From Bacteroidota bacterium (GTDB lineage Bacteria > Bacteroidota > Bacteroidia > Bacteroidales > Tannerellaceae), in contig JAEYVY010000005.1 of assembly GCA_023429375.1 (NCBI GenBank), positions 104,432-168,431 on the forward strand: DNA of 64,000 bases, given 5' to 3'. Made by a program: the position numbers and the translations under genes. The notes below the pieces were generated by a model, which was not told the origin of the DNA, ran no database searches, and worked only from the letters and a program-made list of their open reading frames with translations. This document shows, piece by piece, positions 10,001-16,713 of this stretch (positions within the stretch are counted from its first letter, which is position 1; each line of letters opens with the position of its first letter).

Positions 10001-10298
10001 CAAAAATATTCTTGTTTTCAACATTAACTGATGTCTTCCAATTGATATTAACCACCTTTGTGTCGTAAACAAAACTATAATCAGTCTGTTGTTCTAGTAC
10101 ATCTAAGATAGAAGCAACATTGTTATTGTTCACACTAAGAGTTATCAGCGAGTTCTGCTTATCATAAGTACTAGTAGCTAAGGCTACGTGAATATTCAGG
10201 AAGAAAAATAACATTAAAAGCCCTATCGCTGATAAATGTTTTTTACCAAAGAACTTTTTATTGCTCTTCCCTGATTTTAAGGTTATGTTTTTCTGCAT
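7026..10298 (-). CDS. SusC/RagA-family TonB-dependent outer-membrane transporter with STN domain
   Basis: 1090 residues. Imports oligosaccharides or another bulky nutrient across the outer membrane using TonB energy. Domains in order: signal peptide (~1-41), an STN domain (~45-120, from SLITLSVNNNNVASILDVLE), a carboxypeptidase-regulatory-like beta-sandwich (~140-215, VSGIITDENGEPIIGANVVV), plug domain (~220-345, VVVIGYGSLDKKQVTSAI, LRGMTSVNAGRSPLIVIDG), and a 22-strand barrel ending in YTLGLQFNF. The STN domain is the feature that lets such receptors signal to a FecR-type anti-sigma factor. That agrees with the adjacent fecR (10438) and divergent ECF sigma gene (11596). So this is a self-regulating uptake system: substrate binding should release the sigma factor and induce susCD. 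Confidence 0.95.
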   Translation of the reverse strand: MQKNITLKSGKSNKKFFGKKHLSAIGLLMLFFFLNIHVALATSTYDKQNSLITLSVNNNNVASILDVLEQQTDYSFVYDTKVVNINWKTSVNVENKNIFDVLNQLFENTGISYTVVNKKIVLGTEKVHASTAAQQQNDRVSGIITDENGEPIIGANVVVKGTTNGAISDMDGQFTLTGVAKNATLIVSYIGYITQEINVANKSVVNVKLVEDTKALAEVVVIGYGSLDKKQVTSAITSLKAEDMMVGVRGADVTSALQGKIGGLIMNNLGTANSGTTIQLRGMTSVNAGRSPLIVIDGFPGGDIRSLTQEDIKSIDVLKDASAGAIYGTRAASGVILITTKSGSNTNGKVNLTYSTEFSKKQNYNAPEMLSASEFVEHNISKNYGSDVNWWDELINHDNFSQKHHVALDMGTEKAQVYTSFFYEENEGIALKDGRQDYGGRINASFKLFEDWLEIRPSVDYRQAARENRYPNFQQALRNNPTRSPYDPNSPTGYNVWTNESLDYNVVADAMLGEYEGLDKWFKPEVNFKLNIKPIPGLSFQQVIGYENRQWELHTYNSRNHRDELENSRKGNAYLGFSKTENLTSEGYFSYIKELNGGHSLNATAGYSYFETNGESFNMRNYNFAVDGIRYWDIGKGGYLSDGKAEMSSGKNITERLFSVFGRINYSYQDKYMLSASLRHEGSSKFAKDNRWANFWSANAGWRISNEAFMKDVEWVNDLKVRLGYGVTGNNDFSASYSANMLGSDTYWMLPNGTWEYSYGKTQNINDNLGWEEKKEWDLGLDYSLFNNRLYGKFDIYRRKIDNLIYSVKVPQPPYTQGTQWQNIGSMENKGWEFEVGGDIIRTKDFTWTSNMNLSHNSGKILTLWGNNTYYNGNGFVAPGSPGDAARMEEGSTIGSFYLWKFAGFDDNGSFLLYNKDGEVIPAAKKTEKDKQYMGNYNPELIVGWSHTLRYKDWDLGINLRSWIDFDVYNTINMYYGIQNQGNTNVLKTAYTKFNHIKGEKQICDYYLEDGTFLKIDAITLGYTLPLKQYTKFVDRIRFYATVGNVYTFTGYSGMNPEVNITGWDNGTERFWSDFYPVVRTYTLGLQFNF

Positions 10299-10437
10299 AT
10301 TTTAAATTACTAGTTTAATTAGTTAGTTCATATTTAGGCAATTTTGGCCACAAACATTTGTACGTCATTTACACGCGTACTTTGTAAAATAGAATCCGTA
10401 TTTTCACATAGGGCAGTTGTGTTTTAAATGGTTAATA

Positions 10438-11469
10438 TTATTTAGTTAATTCAATGATCATCTTATCTAATCTGTCTCCACTAATGCTTGTTTCATGAAT
10501 ACTATATTTTATGCCTGAAGCAACCTGCAAATACTCCATAATCTGCAACAACTGCTCCGACTCAAATTTTCCGGTTAGCAAAGACTGCAGTACCTTCGGA
10601 TTCTTTACCTCAAAAGAAACATTGTAGTGTCTGCTCAATTTCTTTAAGACCTCTTCCATCGGATGGTTTTTGAAGTACATCTTACCCTCTCTCCAACCTA
10701 TTTCATAGATTGGATCGACCCATTGAAGAGTTAGTTTTCCTTTTTCAAAAGTTGCTTTTTGATTAGGTTTAAGTTGGTATTGTTTATTGTGTATTGTATT
10801 ATCATCTATTATGAGGTTTACAGAACCCTCCACTAGAGTTGTTTCTATTTTCTGATCTTCTGAATAAGCGTTAACATTAAATTGAGTTCCTATTACTTTA
10901 ACAGATAAGTTATTATCTGTTTCAACAAAAAAAGGTTGGTGTTTATTCTCTGTTACTTCAAAATATCCTTCACCTTCTAAAAACACCTTACGCTTACCAT
11001 CTGTAAATCTGGCAGGGTACTTCAGACAACTACTTGCGTTAATCCATACTTTCGTACTGTCTGGCAAAACCACTGAAGTAATTACCCCCGGATTTGTTTT
11101 CACTTCAATATATTGGTCAGCAATAACTTTACTCGAACGATAGAGATAGTAAGAAAACAATAGAACAGGGAGAAGTAGGATAGCTGCAATTCTTTGAATC
11201 CAATTCAGATAAAATTGAAGGAAATTCTTTCTCTTTTCTTTTCCTTCTTTTACCTTGATAGTAGCTTTTAAGGCAGAAAGAGCCCGCGATGTATCGGTGG
11301 TTTTATGGATTTGCACTTTTCTAGAGGCTTCCCATAAAAAATAGCATTCCTCCATAAATCGCATATATTCAGCAGATTCTGCGATCCACGAGTTCACACG
11401 CTCTCTCTTACTATCTGTGGTAGTACCCGAGAGATAGCGCACAATCAGCTCTTCAGAAAACCCCTCCAT
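10438..11469 (-). CDS. FecR-family anti-sigma factor (inner membrane)
   Basis: 343 residues. Transduces occupancy of the STN-bearing SusC receptor to the cognate ECF sigma factor. The N-terminal ~85 residues are cytoplasmic and bind sigma. One transmembrane helix lies at about 96-112 (IAAILLLPVLLFSYYLY). The periplasmic part has the FecR core (VKTNPGVITSVVLPDSTKVWINASS, RKVFLEGEGYFEVTENKHQPFFVET, VIGTQFNVNAYSED) and a C-terminal DUF4974-type domain (MYFKNHPMEEVLKKLSRHYNVSFEV). It ends 139 nt before susC and is divergent from the sigma gene with 126 nt between starts. No TAnnTTTG box is obvious upstream of fecR or susC, consistent with (but not proof of) control by the ECF sigma factor. Confidence 0.93.
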   Translation of the reverse strand: MEGFSEELIVRYLSGTTTDSKRERVNSWIAESAEYMRFMEECYFLWEASRKVQIHKTTDTSRALSALKATIKVKEGKEKRKNFLQFYLNWIQRIAAILLLPVLLFSYYLYRSSKVIADQYIEVKTNPGVITSVVLPDSTKVWINASSCLKYPARFTDGKRKVFLEGEGYFEVTENKHQPFFVETDNNLSVKVIGTQFNVNAYSEDQKIETTLVEGSVNLIIDDNTIHNKQYQLKPNQKATFEKGKLTLQWVDPIYEIGWREGKMYFKNHPMEEVLKKLSRHYNVSFEVKNPKVLQSLLTGKFESEQLLQIMEYLQVASGIKYSIHETSISGDRLDKMIIELTK

Positions 11470-11568
11470 CTATTTTCGTTTATTATATATACAGTTCATG
11501 AAATAAACATACTAAAGAAAAACGACATTATTTTCAATTTCTATATACGAAAATCATGTTATTATTCC

Positions 11569-11576
11569 TAAGTTTG
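11569..11576 (+). promoter_or_regulatory. Putative -7 box for the ECF sigma gene
   Basis: TAAGTTTG matches TAnnTTTG and ends 19 nt before the ATG at 11596. No convincing -33 element is seen at the usual distance, so confidence is moderate. Confidence 0.4.
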
Positions 11577-11595
11577 CTCTGTAATTGACTGTTAA

Positions 11596-12171
11596 ATGGA
11601 AATATTAGATTTGCACAATAATCAAGAAATACAAATCCTCTTAAAATCAGGAGATGAGTCTGTTTTTGATGCAGTGTACACTTTTTATTTCAGTCGTCTT
11701 TGTGCTTTTGGCTCTCAATATATTGAACTAAGTGAATGCGAAGAAATTGTTCAAGAGGTCATGTTGTGGCTCTGGGAAAACAGGCAAGCGCTTGTGCCAG
11801 AACTATCCTTAAAATCATTACTATTTACCATGGTCAAAAATAAATGTTTGAACCGCCTTGAACATACTATTGTAAAACAGAAAGTACATGAGAAATTAAT
11901 CGAAAAATTTAAGGAGCAGTTTGAAGATCCGGACTTTTATATATTCAACGAATTGCAGGAATTATTAAATAAAGCTATCGAAAAATTACCTAAGGAATAC
12001 AGGAAAGCTTTCGAAATGAATCGTTTCGAAAATATGACTTATAATGAAATAGCAGAGATAAGCGGTGTTTCTTCTAAAACTATTGCTTACCGTATTTCGC
12101 AGGCTTTGAAAATATTACGTACAGAGTTAAAAGATTACATTCCTTTATTAACCGGCATCCTGTTTACATAA
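11596..12171 (+). CDS. ECF-family RNA polymerase sigma factor (FecI-like)
   Basis: 191 residues. Directs RNA polymerase to promoters of the associated uptake genes once released by FecR. Region 2 is near residues 20-85 (SVFDAVYTFYFSRLCAFGSQYI, CEEIVQEVMLWLWENRQAL). Region 4, a helix-turn-helix, is near 125-180 (AIEKLPKEYRKAFEMNRFENMTYNEIAEISGVSSKTIAYRISQAL, typical sigma-70 region 4.2). It is divergent from fecR, the usual arrangement in Bacteroidales SusCD loci. Its stop codon ends at 12171 and the convergent priA stop begins at 12172, so the two genes abut with no space for separate terminators. Confidence 0.94.
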   Translation: MEILDLHNNQEIQILLKSGDESVFDAVYTFYFSRLCAFGSQYIELSECEEIVQEVMLWLWENRQALVPELSLKSLLFTMVKNKCLNRLEHTIVKQKVHEKLIEKFKEQFEDPDFYIFNELQELLNKAIEKLPKEYRKAFEMNRFENMTYNEIAEISGVSSKTIAYRISQALKILRTELKDYIPLLTGILFT

Positions 12172-14637
12172 TCACATAGGATCTACATCATAATGAAACA
12201 CTATTTGGCGAAAAGACGGGATGGCTTGCATCTCTTTATATATCTTCTCCAACAATTCACGAGTAGAAGCAATTGATGCGGCTATTTCAATTTTCAAAAC
12301 AATATGTCTTACATAAAACGTTTGCACACGCGTAATTACGGGAGTAACAGGACCCAATACGCGGTCGCCCAAATGGGCTCGCAACCTTTCTGCATAAATA
12401 GATGCTATTTCTCGTAGAGTGCTCTCATTTCTGCTGCGCAATACCAATGTTATGATTCGGTGGTAAGGCGGATACTTGAACATACTGCGCTCTTCCAGCT
12501 GAAGTCGAGCCATCTCCTTATAGGCCGACCTTATGACTTGTTGAATAAGCGGATGTTCGGGCTGTGACGTTTGTAATACAACTGTTCCAGGGGTATCCCT
12601 TCTCCCTGCACGACCACTAACCTGTGCCATCAGCTGATAAGCACGCTCATGCGCTCGGAAGTCAGGAAAATTCATTAGGCTATCTGCATTCAATATCCCT
12701 ACCACGCTCACATTCGCAAAATCCAATCCCTTGGATATCATCTGAGTCCCTATCAGTATCTGGGTTTTACCTTGGTCAAAATCAGTTAATATCCGTTCAT
12801 AAGCCATACGTGTACGCGCCGAATCCAAATCCAATCTGTCTGTCTTCACAGCAGGAAACAAAGAGGCGATCTCCTCCTCTACCTTTTCTGTACCGAAACC
12901 CATCATGCGCATATCAGTTCCATTGCATTCCGGACATACCTCAGGTAGCTTGATTGAATATCCGCAATAATGGCAGACCAATCGTTCCTGTCGTTTATGA
13001 TAGGTCAGACTTACATCACAATTTAAACAATGGGGCACATGACCGCAATCTGCACATTCTACCATAGGAGCGAATCCACGTCTATTCTGGAACAGGATAA
13101 CCTGCTCTTTCTTGGCTAATGCTTCACCAATTTTGTCAATAAGGGAAGGAGAAAACAAAGCTTCTTTCTTCATTTTCTTTTTCCGTTTTAGCTCTTTCAG
13201 ATCTACCGCGACTATTTCAGGTGGCTTCGTGTCACCAAATCGCGTACTTAATTCAACCAATCCATATTTCTGAATCAGTGCATTATAGTAGGAATCGACA
13301 GAGGGTGTAGCCGAGGCCAAAAGTGTTTTGGCTCCGTGCATATTTGCTAATACTATGGAAGCATTACGAGCATTATACCGCGGTGCAGGATCTTGTTGTT
13401 TATAGGAAGTTTCATGTTCTTCGTCAACAATGATAAGTCCTAAATTCTTGAATGGTAGGAATAACGACGAACGCACGCCCACAATAAGCATCGGATCATT
13501 ACTATATAGGAGTTTATTCCACACCTCTACTCGTTCGTTGTCCGAAAAGCGCGAATGGTAGACCAATAAACGGTTTCCAAAATGTTTAGCCAACCGTTCA
13601 GTCAATTGTGTAGTAATAGCAATTTCGGGCAACATATAAAGTACTTGGCGACCCAACTTCAATACCTCATCGATCAGATGAATATGTATTTCCGTTTTAC
13701 CGCTCGATGTGGCACCAAAAAGCAAGCAAACATCTCGTTTTTCGAACGTTTCCCGAATCTGATTATAAGCTGTATATTGAGCCGGAGTAAGAGGTTTAGG
13801 TGGATTTAAACGACAAACCGGAACTTGCAAACGGCCAATCACTTTATCGTAACTCTCCAATATCCCTTTTCTAAAAAGTTCATTCAAGGCGGCAGTGTTT
13901 GATCCAGTATTTTCTAACAGTTCCTTCTTGGATAATTCTTTCGCCTTGGTGGGATTCAATACCTGACTTAGATTCAGGTAAGAAATCAGAATCTCCTCTT
14001 GCTTTTTAGCCCTTTTTAGATCGGCAAAGGCCTGTTGCAACATTTCTTCGCTTTTATAAGCATTTGCCAATCGGACAAAGGACTGCATCTTTGGAACAAA
14101 TCCCCGTTTCAGTTCTTCATTAATCTCAACTGCCCCGTAGGTCAGTAAGCTAGAGATGACTGGTAATACATTTTTCAATCCCGTTCGTTTTTCAAGATCG
14201 GAGACCGATAGCTTTTCACCGGGTTTAAACACATCCAATACCTTTCCTTCACTCGGTCGCAAAGGATGTTGGGCTTCAAAATCAGGATTTAAAGAAACGA
14301 TCGTCTCACTTTCCAATTTTAATCCGGCTGGTAGCGCAGCCTTATACACATCTCCTAACTTACATAAATAGTAGGAGGCTATCCATTCCCAAAACCTCAA
14401 TTGAGGCCTGCGCAATATGGGTGTATTGTCTAACAAACTATGGATTGCTTTGACTTCATACCCCTCGTTAGGACATCGCTGATGTACATGAATAACAATT
14501 GCTGTATAGTAACGCTTCTTTCCGAAATGCACAATGACACGACGGCCGGGCACAATCGATTTTTCCATCTCGTCGGGCACCCGGTACGTATAGCTATTCT
14601 CTAAGGAAAGCGGGAGTATTACATCAGCATACATCAT
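12172..14637 (-). CDS. priA: Primosomal protein N' (replication-restart helicase PriA)
   Basis: 3'-to-5' superfamily 2 helicase that recognises stalled forks and loads the replication-restart machinery. I start it at 14637 (MMYADVILPL; 821 residues). The frame runs 37 codons further upstream, but through the neighbouring terminator and over a -7 box at 14659-14666, and the family's N-terminus is DVxLPLSLxxxYTYxVP. Seen in order: 3'-DNA-binding domain, Walker A GATSSGKTEIH, DEEH box (VDEEHETSYK), a zinc module with paired cysteines (CADCGHVPHCLNC, CHYCGY, CPECNG), then helicase motifs (GTQMISKGLDF, QVSGRAGR). All essential residues are present. It converges with the ECF sigma gene with zero spacing. 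Confidence 0.96.
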   Translation of the reverse strand: MMYADVILPLSLENSYTYRVPDEMEKSIVPGRRVIVHFGKKRYYTAIVIHVHQRCPNEGYEVKAIHSLLDNTPILRRPQLRFWEWIASYYLCKLGDVYKAALPAGLKLESETIVSLNPDFEAQHPLRPSEGKVLDVFKPGEKLSVSDLEKRTGLKNVLPVISSLLTYGAVEINEELKRGFVPKMQSFVRLANAYKSEEMLQQAFADLKRAKKQEEILISYLNLSQVLNPTKAKELSKKELLENTGSNTAALNELFRKGILESYDKVIGRLQVPVCRLNPPKPLTPAQYTAYNQIRETFEKRDVCLLFGATSSGKTEIHIHLIDEVLKLGRQVLYMLPEIAITTQLTERLAKHFGNRLLVYHSRFSDNERVEVWNKLLYSNDPMLIVGVRSSLFLPFKNLGLIIVDEEHETSYKQQDPAPRYNARNASIVLANMHGAKTLLASATPSVDSYYNALIQKYGLVELSTRFGDTKPPEIVAVDLKELKRKKKMKKEALFSPSLIDKIGEALAKKEQVILFQNRRGFAPMVECADCGHVPHCLNCDVSLTYHKRQERLVCHYCGYSIKLPEVCPECNGTDMRMMGFGTEKVEEEIASLFPAVKTDRLDLDSARTRMAYERILTDFDQGKTQILIGTQMISKGLDFANVSVVGILNADSLMNFPDFRAHERAYQLMAQVSGRAGRRDTPGTVVLQTSQPEHPLIQQVIRSAYKEMARLQLEERSMFKYPPYHRIITLVLRSRNESTLREIASIYAERLRAHLGDRVLGPVTPVITRVQTFYVRHIVLKIEIAASIASTRELLEKIYKEMQAIPSFRQIVFHYDVDPM

Positions 14638-14658
14638 CGTTCCACATCTTTGTTTGCC

Positions 14659-14666
14659 CAAAAGTA
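14659..14666 (-). promoter_or_regulatory. -7 promoter box for priA
   Basis: TACTTTTG on the minus strand matches TAnnTTTG. It predicts a transcript start about 10-15 nt before the ATG at 14637, which decides in favour of that start over the upstream in-frame ATG at 14748. Confidence 0.6.
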
Positions 14667-14668
14667 AC

Positions 14669-14703
14669 AAAAAAAGGCCGGACTTGAGTAGCCCGGCTTT
14701 TTC
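14669..14703 (-). terminator. Intrinsic terminator of the outer-membrane barrel gene
   Basis: On the minus strand a GC-rich stem (GCCGG...CCGGC) extended by A/T pairs is followed by a run of seven T. It lies 15 nt after the stop of the gene at 14718-15308 and just upstream of the priA promoter. Confidence 0.75.
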
Positions 14704-14717
14704 ATGTACTTTATTTA

Positions 14718-15308
14718 TCAAAACAAGATAGCAGCAGTAATAGACCAACCACGATGTTTGGCATCGCCGGTCATTGAAGTTCCCTGATAACTTTTAATCA
14801 GGCCTAAGTCGTAATTAACTCCTACTTGAAGATGTCTGAATACTTCAACACCACCACCAAAATTCAAACCTGTTGCAAAACTTTTCGCTTCAATTTGCTG
14901 ATCGATTACCTTCCAAATCTTATCTCCACCAATACGGAAAGAAGCATAAGGACCTGCAGTCAAATAACCTTTAACAACCGGCAAGCCGAATTTCCATTTC
15001 AAATTGACGGGAATATCCAGATAATCGGTCTTATGGCTTTCAGTCTTATATTCCAATCCTTTTTGTGAATACAGCACTGCAGCATCCATGCCAATCCCCA
15101 ACAACGGCACTGTAAAATCAACCATCGGCCCTATTTGAAAACCTGTGATATTAGACGGATCGATTACATCTTTGCTAAAATGCGGTTTAGATATATTCAG
15201 CCCACCTTTAACACCGAAAGCAATTTGCGCTGATGCAGAAACTGTAGTAAACAGCAACATCATTAAAATAATTCCTAAACTCTTTTTCATACCTTTCTTT
15301 TTCTCCAT
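14718..15308 (-). CDS. Outer-membrane beta-barrel protein (PorT/OMP_b-brl_2-like)
   Basis: 196 residues. Signal peptide MKKSLGIILMMLLFTTVSASA; the likelier start is the Met at residue 7 (15290), since MEKKKG precedes a second typical lysine-rich start, but either could be used. The mature part begins QIAFGVKGGLNIS, the typical first strand of the Bacteroidota eight-stranded porin-like barrel family, and shows alternating strands (FQIGPMVDFTVPLLGIGMDAAVLYS, KGYLTAGPYASFRIG, LQVGVNYDLGL) ending WSITAAILF. Many such proteins are annotated porin family or PorT family; no specific function can be assigned. It is a single-gene unit with its own terminator. Confidence 0.82.
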   Translation of the reverse strand: MEKKKGMKKSLGIILMMLLFTTVSASAQIAFGVKGGLNISKPHFSKDVIDPSNITGFQIGPMVDFTVPLLGIGMDAAVLYSQKGLEYKTESHKTDYLDIPVNLKWKFGLPVVKGYLTAGPYASFRIGGDKIWKVIDQQIEAKSFATGLNFGGGVEVFRHLQVGVNYDLGLIKSYQGTSMTGDAKHRGWSITAAILF

Positions 15309-15448
15309 TGTCTATATAAATAACAATACAAATAAACCGAAAGTTATCCAAATAACAAATAGCAACAAATCATTTTAGACTCGAATATCATGTAAGGTCT
15401 ATAGCTTAATCTAAGCTTTCACGAACAATATCCAGCAATTAACTGTTT

Positions 15449-15468
15449 TTGTCTTGATAAAAAGACAA
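15449..15468 (+). promoter_or_regulatory. Short inverted repeat just upstream of the carbonic anhydrase start
   Basis: TTGTCTT (15449-15455) and AAGACAA (15462-15468) are exact reverse complements around a 6-nt spacer. The repeat ends 7 nt before the ATG at 15476. It could be a protein-binding site or a leader hairpin that covers the ribosome-binding region; no TAnnTTTG box was found for this gene. Confidence 0.35.
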
Positions 15469-15475
15469 TGCATAT

Positions 15476-16138
15476 ATGGAACAATTTCCTAAAAAGGATA
15501 TCCTCTCAGGGAATCTATTAACTGCCGAAGAACAAGCAAGACTTACTCCCGATTCCGTTCTGAACATACTAAAAAAAGGCAACCAAGATTTTGTAAAAGG
15601 ACATCTCACCGTACGTAATAACTCTCAACGTGTCAGAGACGCTTCTCTTGGCCAATATCCAATGGCCGTTGTACTGTCTTGCCTTGACTCTCGTGTTCCT
15701 GTAGAAGATATTTTTCATCGCGGTATAGGAGATTTGTTCGTTGCCCGTGTGGCCGGGAATATTGTCAATGAAGATATATTAGGGAGTTTGGAATTTGCTT
15801 GCAAAGTTTCCGGAGCAAAACTCATAGTCGTGCTCGGACATGAATATTGCAGTGCCATCAAATCAGCTATTGATAATTTGGAAATGGGACATCTAACCGG
15901 ATTACTTCATAAAATAAAACCAGCAGTATCCTTAGCAACTCAAGACTTTGAAGGAGAGACGAACTCCAAAAACGAGCTATTCATGGAAAAAGTTTGTCAT
16001 TGCAACGTAGAACTCACCATACAAGAAATCATAAAGCAAAGCCCCATTTTGCATGATCTCAAAGAACAAGGACAAATTGACATCGTTGGCGGTATCTACA
16101 ACATGAAAAAAGGCACAGTCTCCTTTTTCCAAAGCTGA
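15476..16138 (+). CDS. Beta-class carbonic anhydrase
   Basis: 220 residues. Zinc enzyme interconverting CO2 and bicarbonate; in anaerobic gut Bacteroidales it supplies bicarbonate for carboxylations. The zinc-site residues of the beta class are present: Cys69, Asp71 and Arg73 in SCLDSR, and His122 and Cys125 in GHEYC. The signature VARVAGN follows at about 89-95. GHEYCSA replaces the commoner GHTxCGA, a tolerated variant. No signal peptide is seen, so it is probably cytoplasmic. A 23-bp perfect inverted repeat follows 45 nt after the stop. It is convergent with the GH92 gene across a 575-nt spacer full of palindromes. Confidence 0.94.
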   Translation: MEQFPKKDILSGNLLTAEEQARLTPDSVLNILKKGNQDFVKGHLTVRNNSQRVRDASLGQYPMAVVLSCLDSRVPVEDIFHRGIGDLFVARVAGNIVNEDILGSLEFACKVSGAKLIVVLGHEYCSAIKSAIDNLEMGHLTGLLHKIKPAVSLATQDFEGETNSKNELFMEKVCHCNVELTIQEIIKQSPILHDLKEQGQIDIVGGIYNMKKGTVSFFQS

Positions 16139-16182
16139 GAAACCGATCATTTCAAAGGCCAATTTTTATAAAATCGCCCCGA

Positions 16183-16233
16183 TTAGTGTCAAAGTTTGCA
16201 AGTTTGTGATAAACTTGCAAACTTTGACACTAA
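16183..16233 (+). terminator. 23-bp perfect inverted repeat downstream of carbonic anhydrase
   Basis: Arms 16183-16205 and 16211-16233 are exact reverse complements with the 5-nt loop GTGAT. The stem is AT-rich and has no T-tract, so it is not a classical intrinsic terminator, though its place 45 nt after the stop suggests a 3'-end or transcript-stabilising role. A very similar design (18-bp perfect stem) follows the tRNA gene at 62698-62740. Confidence 0.55.
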
Positions 16234-16535
16234 GTACACCATCAATCCAATTACTTATAACTATGTTTGGAGGTAAAGCTAAATGCTGCACTTCTAAATA
16301 TTACACTGTAAAACACTCTATTCATAAAGCCATTTTTTACTCCCAAAAAGGTTTCATTTTGACTTTTTCGAAACCTCGCAATTCAAGCCTGTTCAAGCCC
16401 TTAAAATTTTCCATCCAACAGACAGCTCCATTCCTCAAAAGACTGTCTAAAATCTCCCAAAAAGAGGCAAATTTCCATCTTGCATTTTTTCAAAAACGTG
16501 AAAAAGTCCAAAATTCCCCTCAAAAAAGAATTTAT

Positions 16536-16604
16536 AAAAAAACATCCCAATGCTTTTTAAAAAGGATTGAGATGTTTTTTGAAAAGCATTGGGATGTTTT
16601 TTTT
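16536..16604. repeat. 69-bp palindromic repeat element, copy 1 (bidirectional terminator-like)
   Basis: A hairpin of about 29 pairs with an A-run on the left and a T-run on the right, so it could stop transcription from both sides. Its key arms are CATCCCAATGC (16543-16553) and GCATTGGGATG (16586-16596). It aligns without gaps to the reverse complement of 48325-48393, with 55 of 69 positions identical and all stem differences compensated. Both copies lie between convergent genes. Confidence 0.75.
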
Positions 16605-16610
16605 AAAGAA

Positions 16611-16659
16611 TCGGGATGATTTTGAGAGAGGTAATGCCCCTGTTCAAAAATCATCCCGA
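16611..16659 (-). terminator. Hairpin downstream of the GH92 gene
   Basis: 13-bp perfect stem (16611-16623 with 16647-16659, arm TCGGGATGATTTT). On the minus strand it begins 54 nt after the GH92 stop and is followed by a T-rich stretch that runs into the 69-bp element. Likely terminator of the GH92 transcript. Confidence 0.6.
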
Positions 16660-16713
16660 CCATTATTTTTTACGAGTTTCGTTTACACTTTCGCACGTCT
16701 TTCGGTTTATTTT

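Larger units (their letters stand above)
16139..16713. other. 575-nt convergent intergenic region rich in palindromes
   Basis: Lies between the stops of the carbonic anhydrase (+) and GH92 (-) genes. It holds, in order, a 23-bp perfect inverted repeat (16183-16233), an AT-rich stretch with little visible structure (16234-16535), a 69-bp palindromic element (16536-16604), and a further 13-bp hairpin (16611-16659). Open frames across it are short, biased and composed of the repeats; I see no gene. Confidence 0.7.

Noticed and set aside
14638..14748. 37-codon N-terminal extension of PriA
   Set aside because: It crosses a terminator and a -7 promoter box and is absent from the PriA family N-terminus.
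16206..16619. 137-codon open frame in the carbonic anhydrase/GH92 spacer
   Set aside because: It runs through the inverted repeats, is extremely rich in Lys/Phe/Ser as expected from A/T runs, has no promoter or signal and starts in the loop of the 23-bp hairpin.
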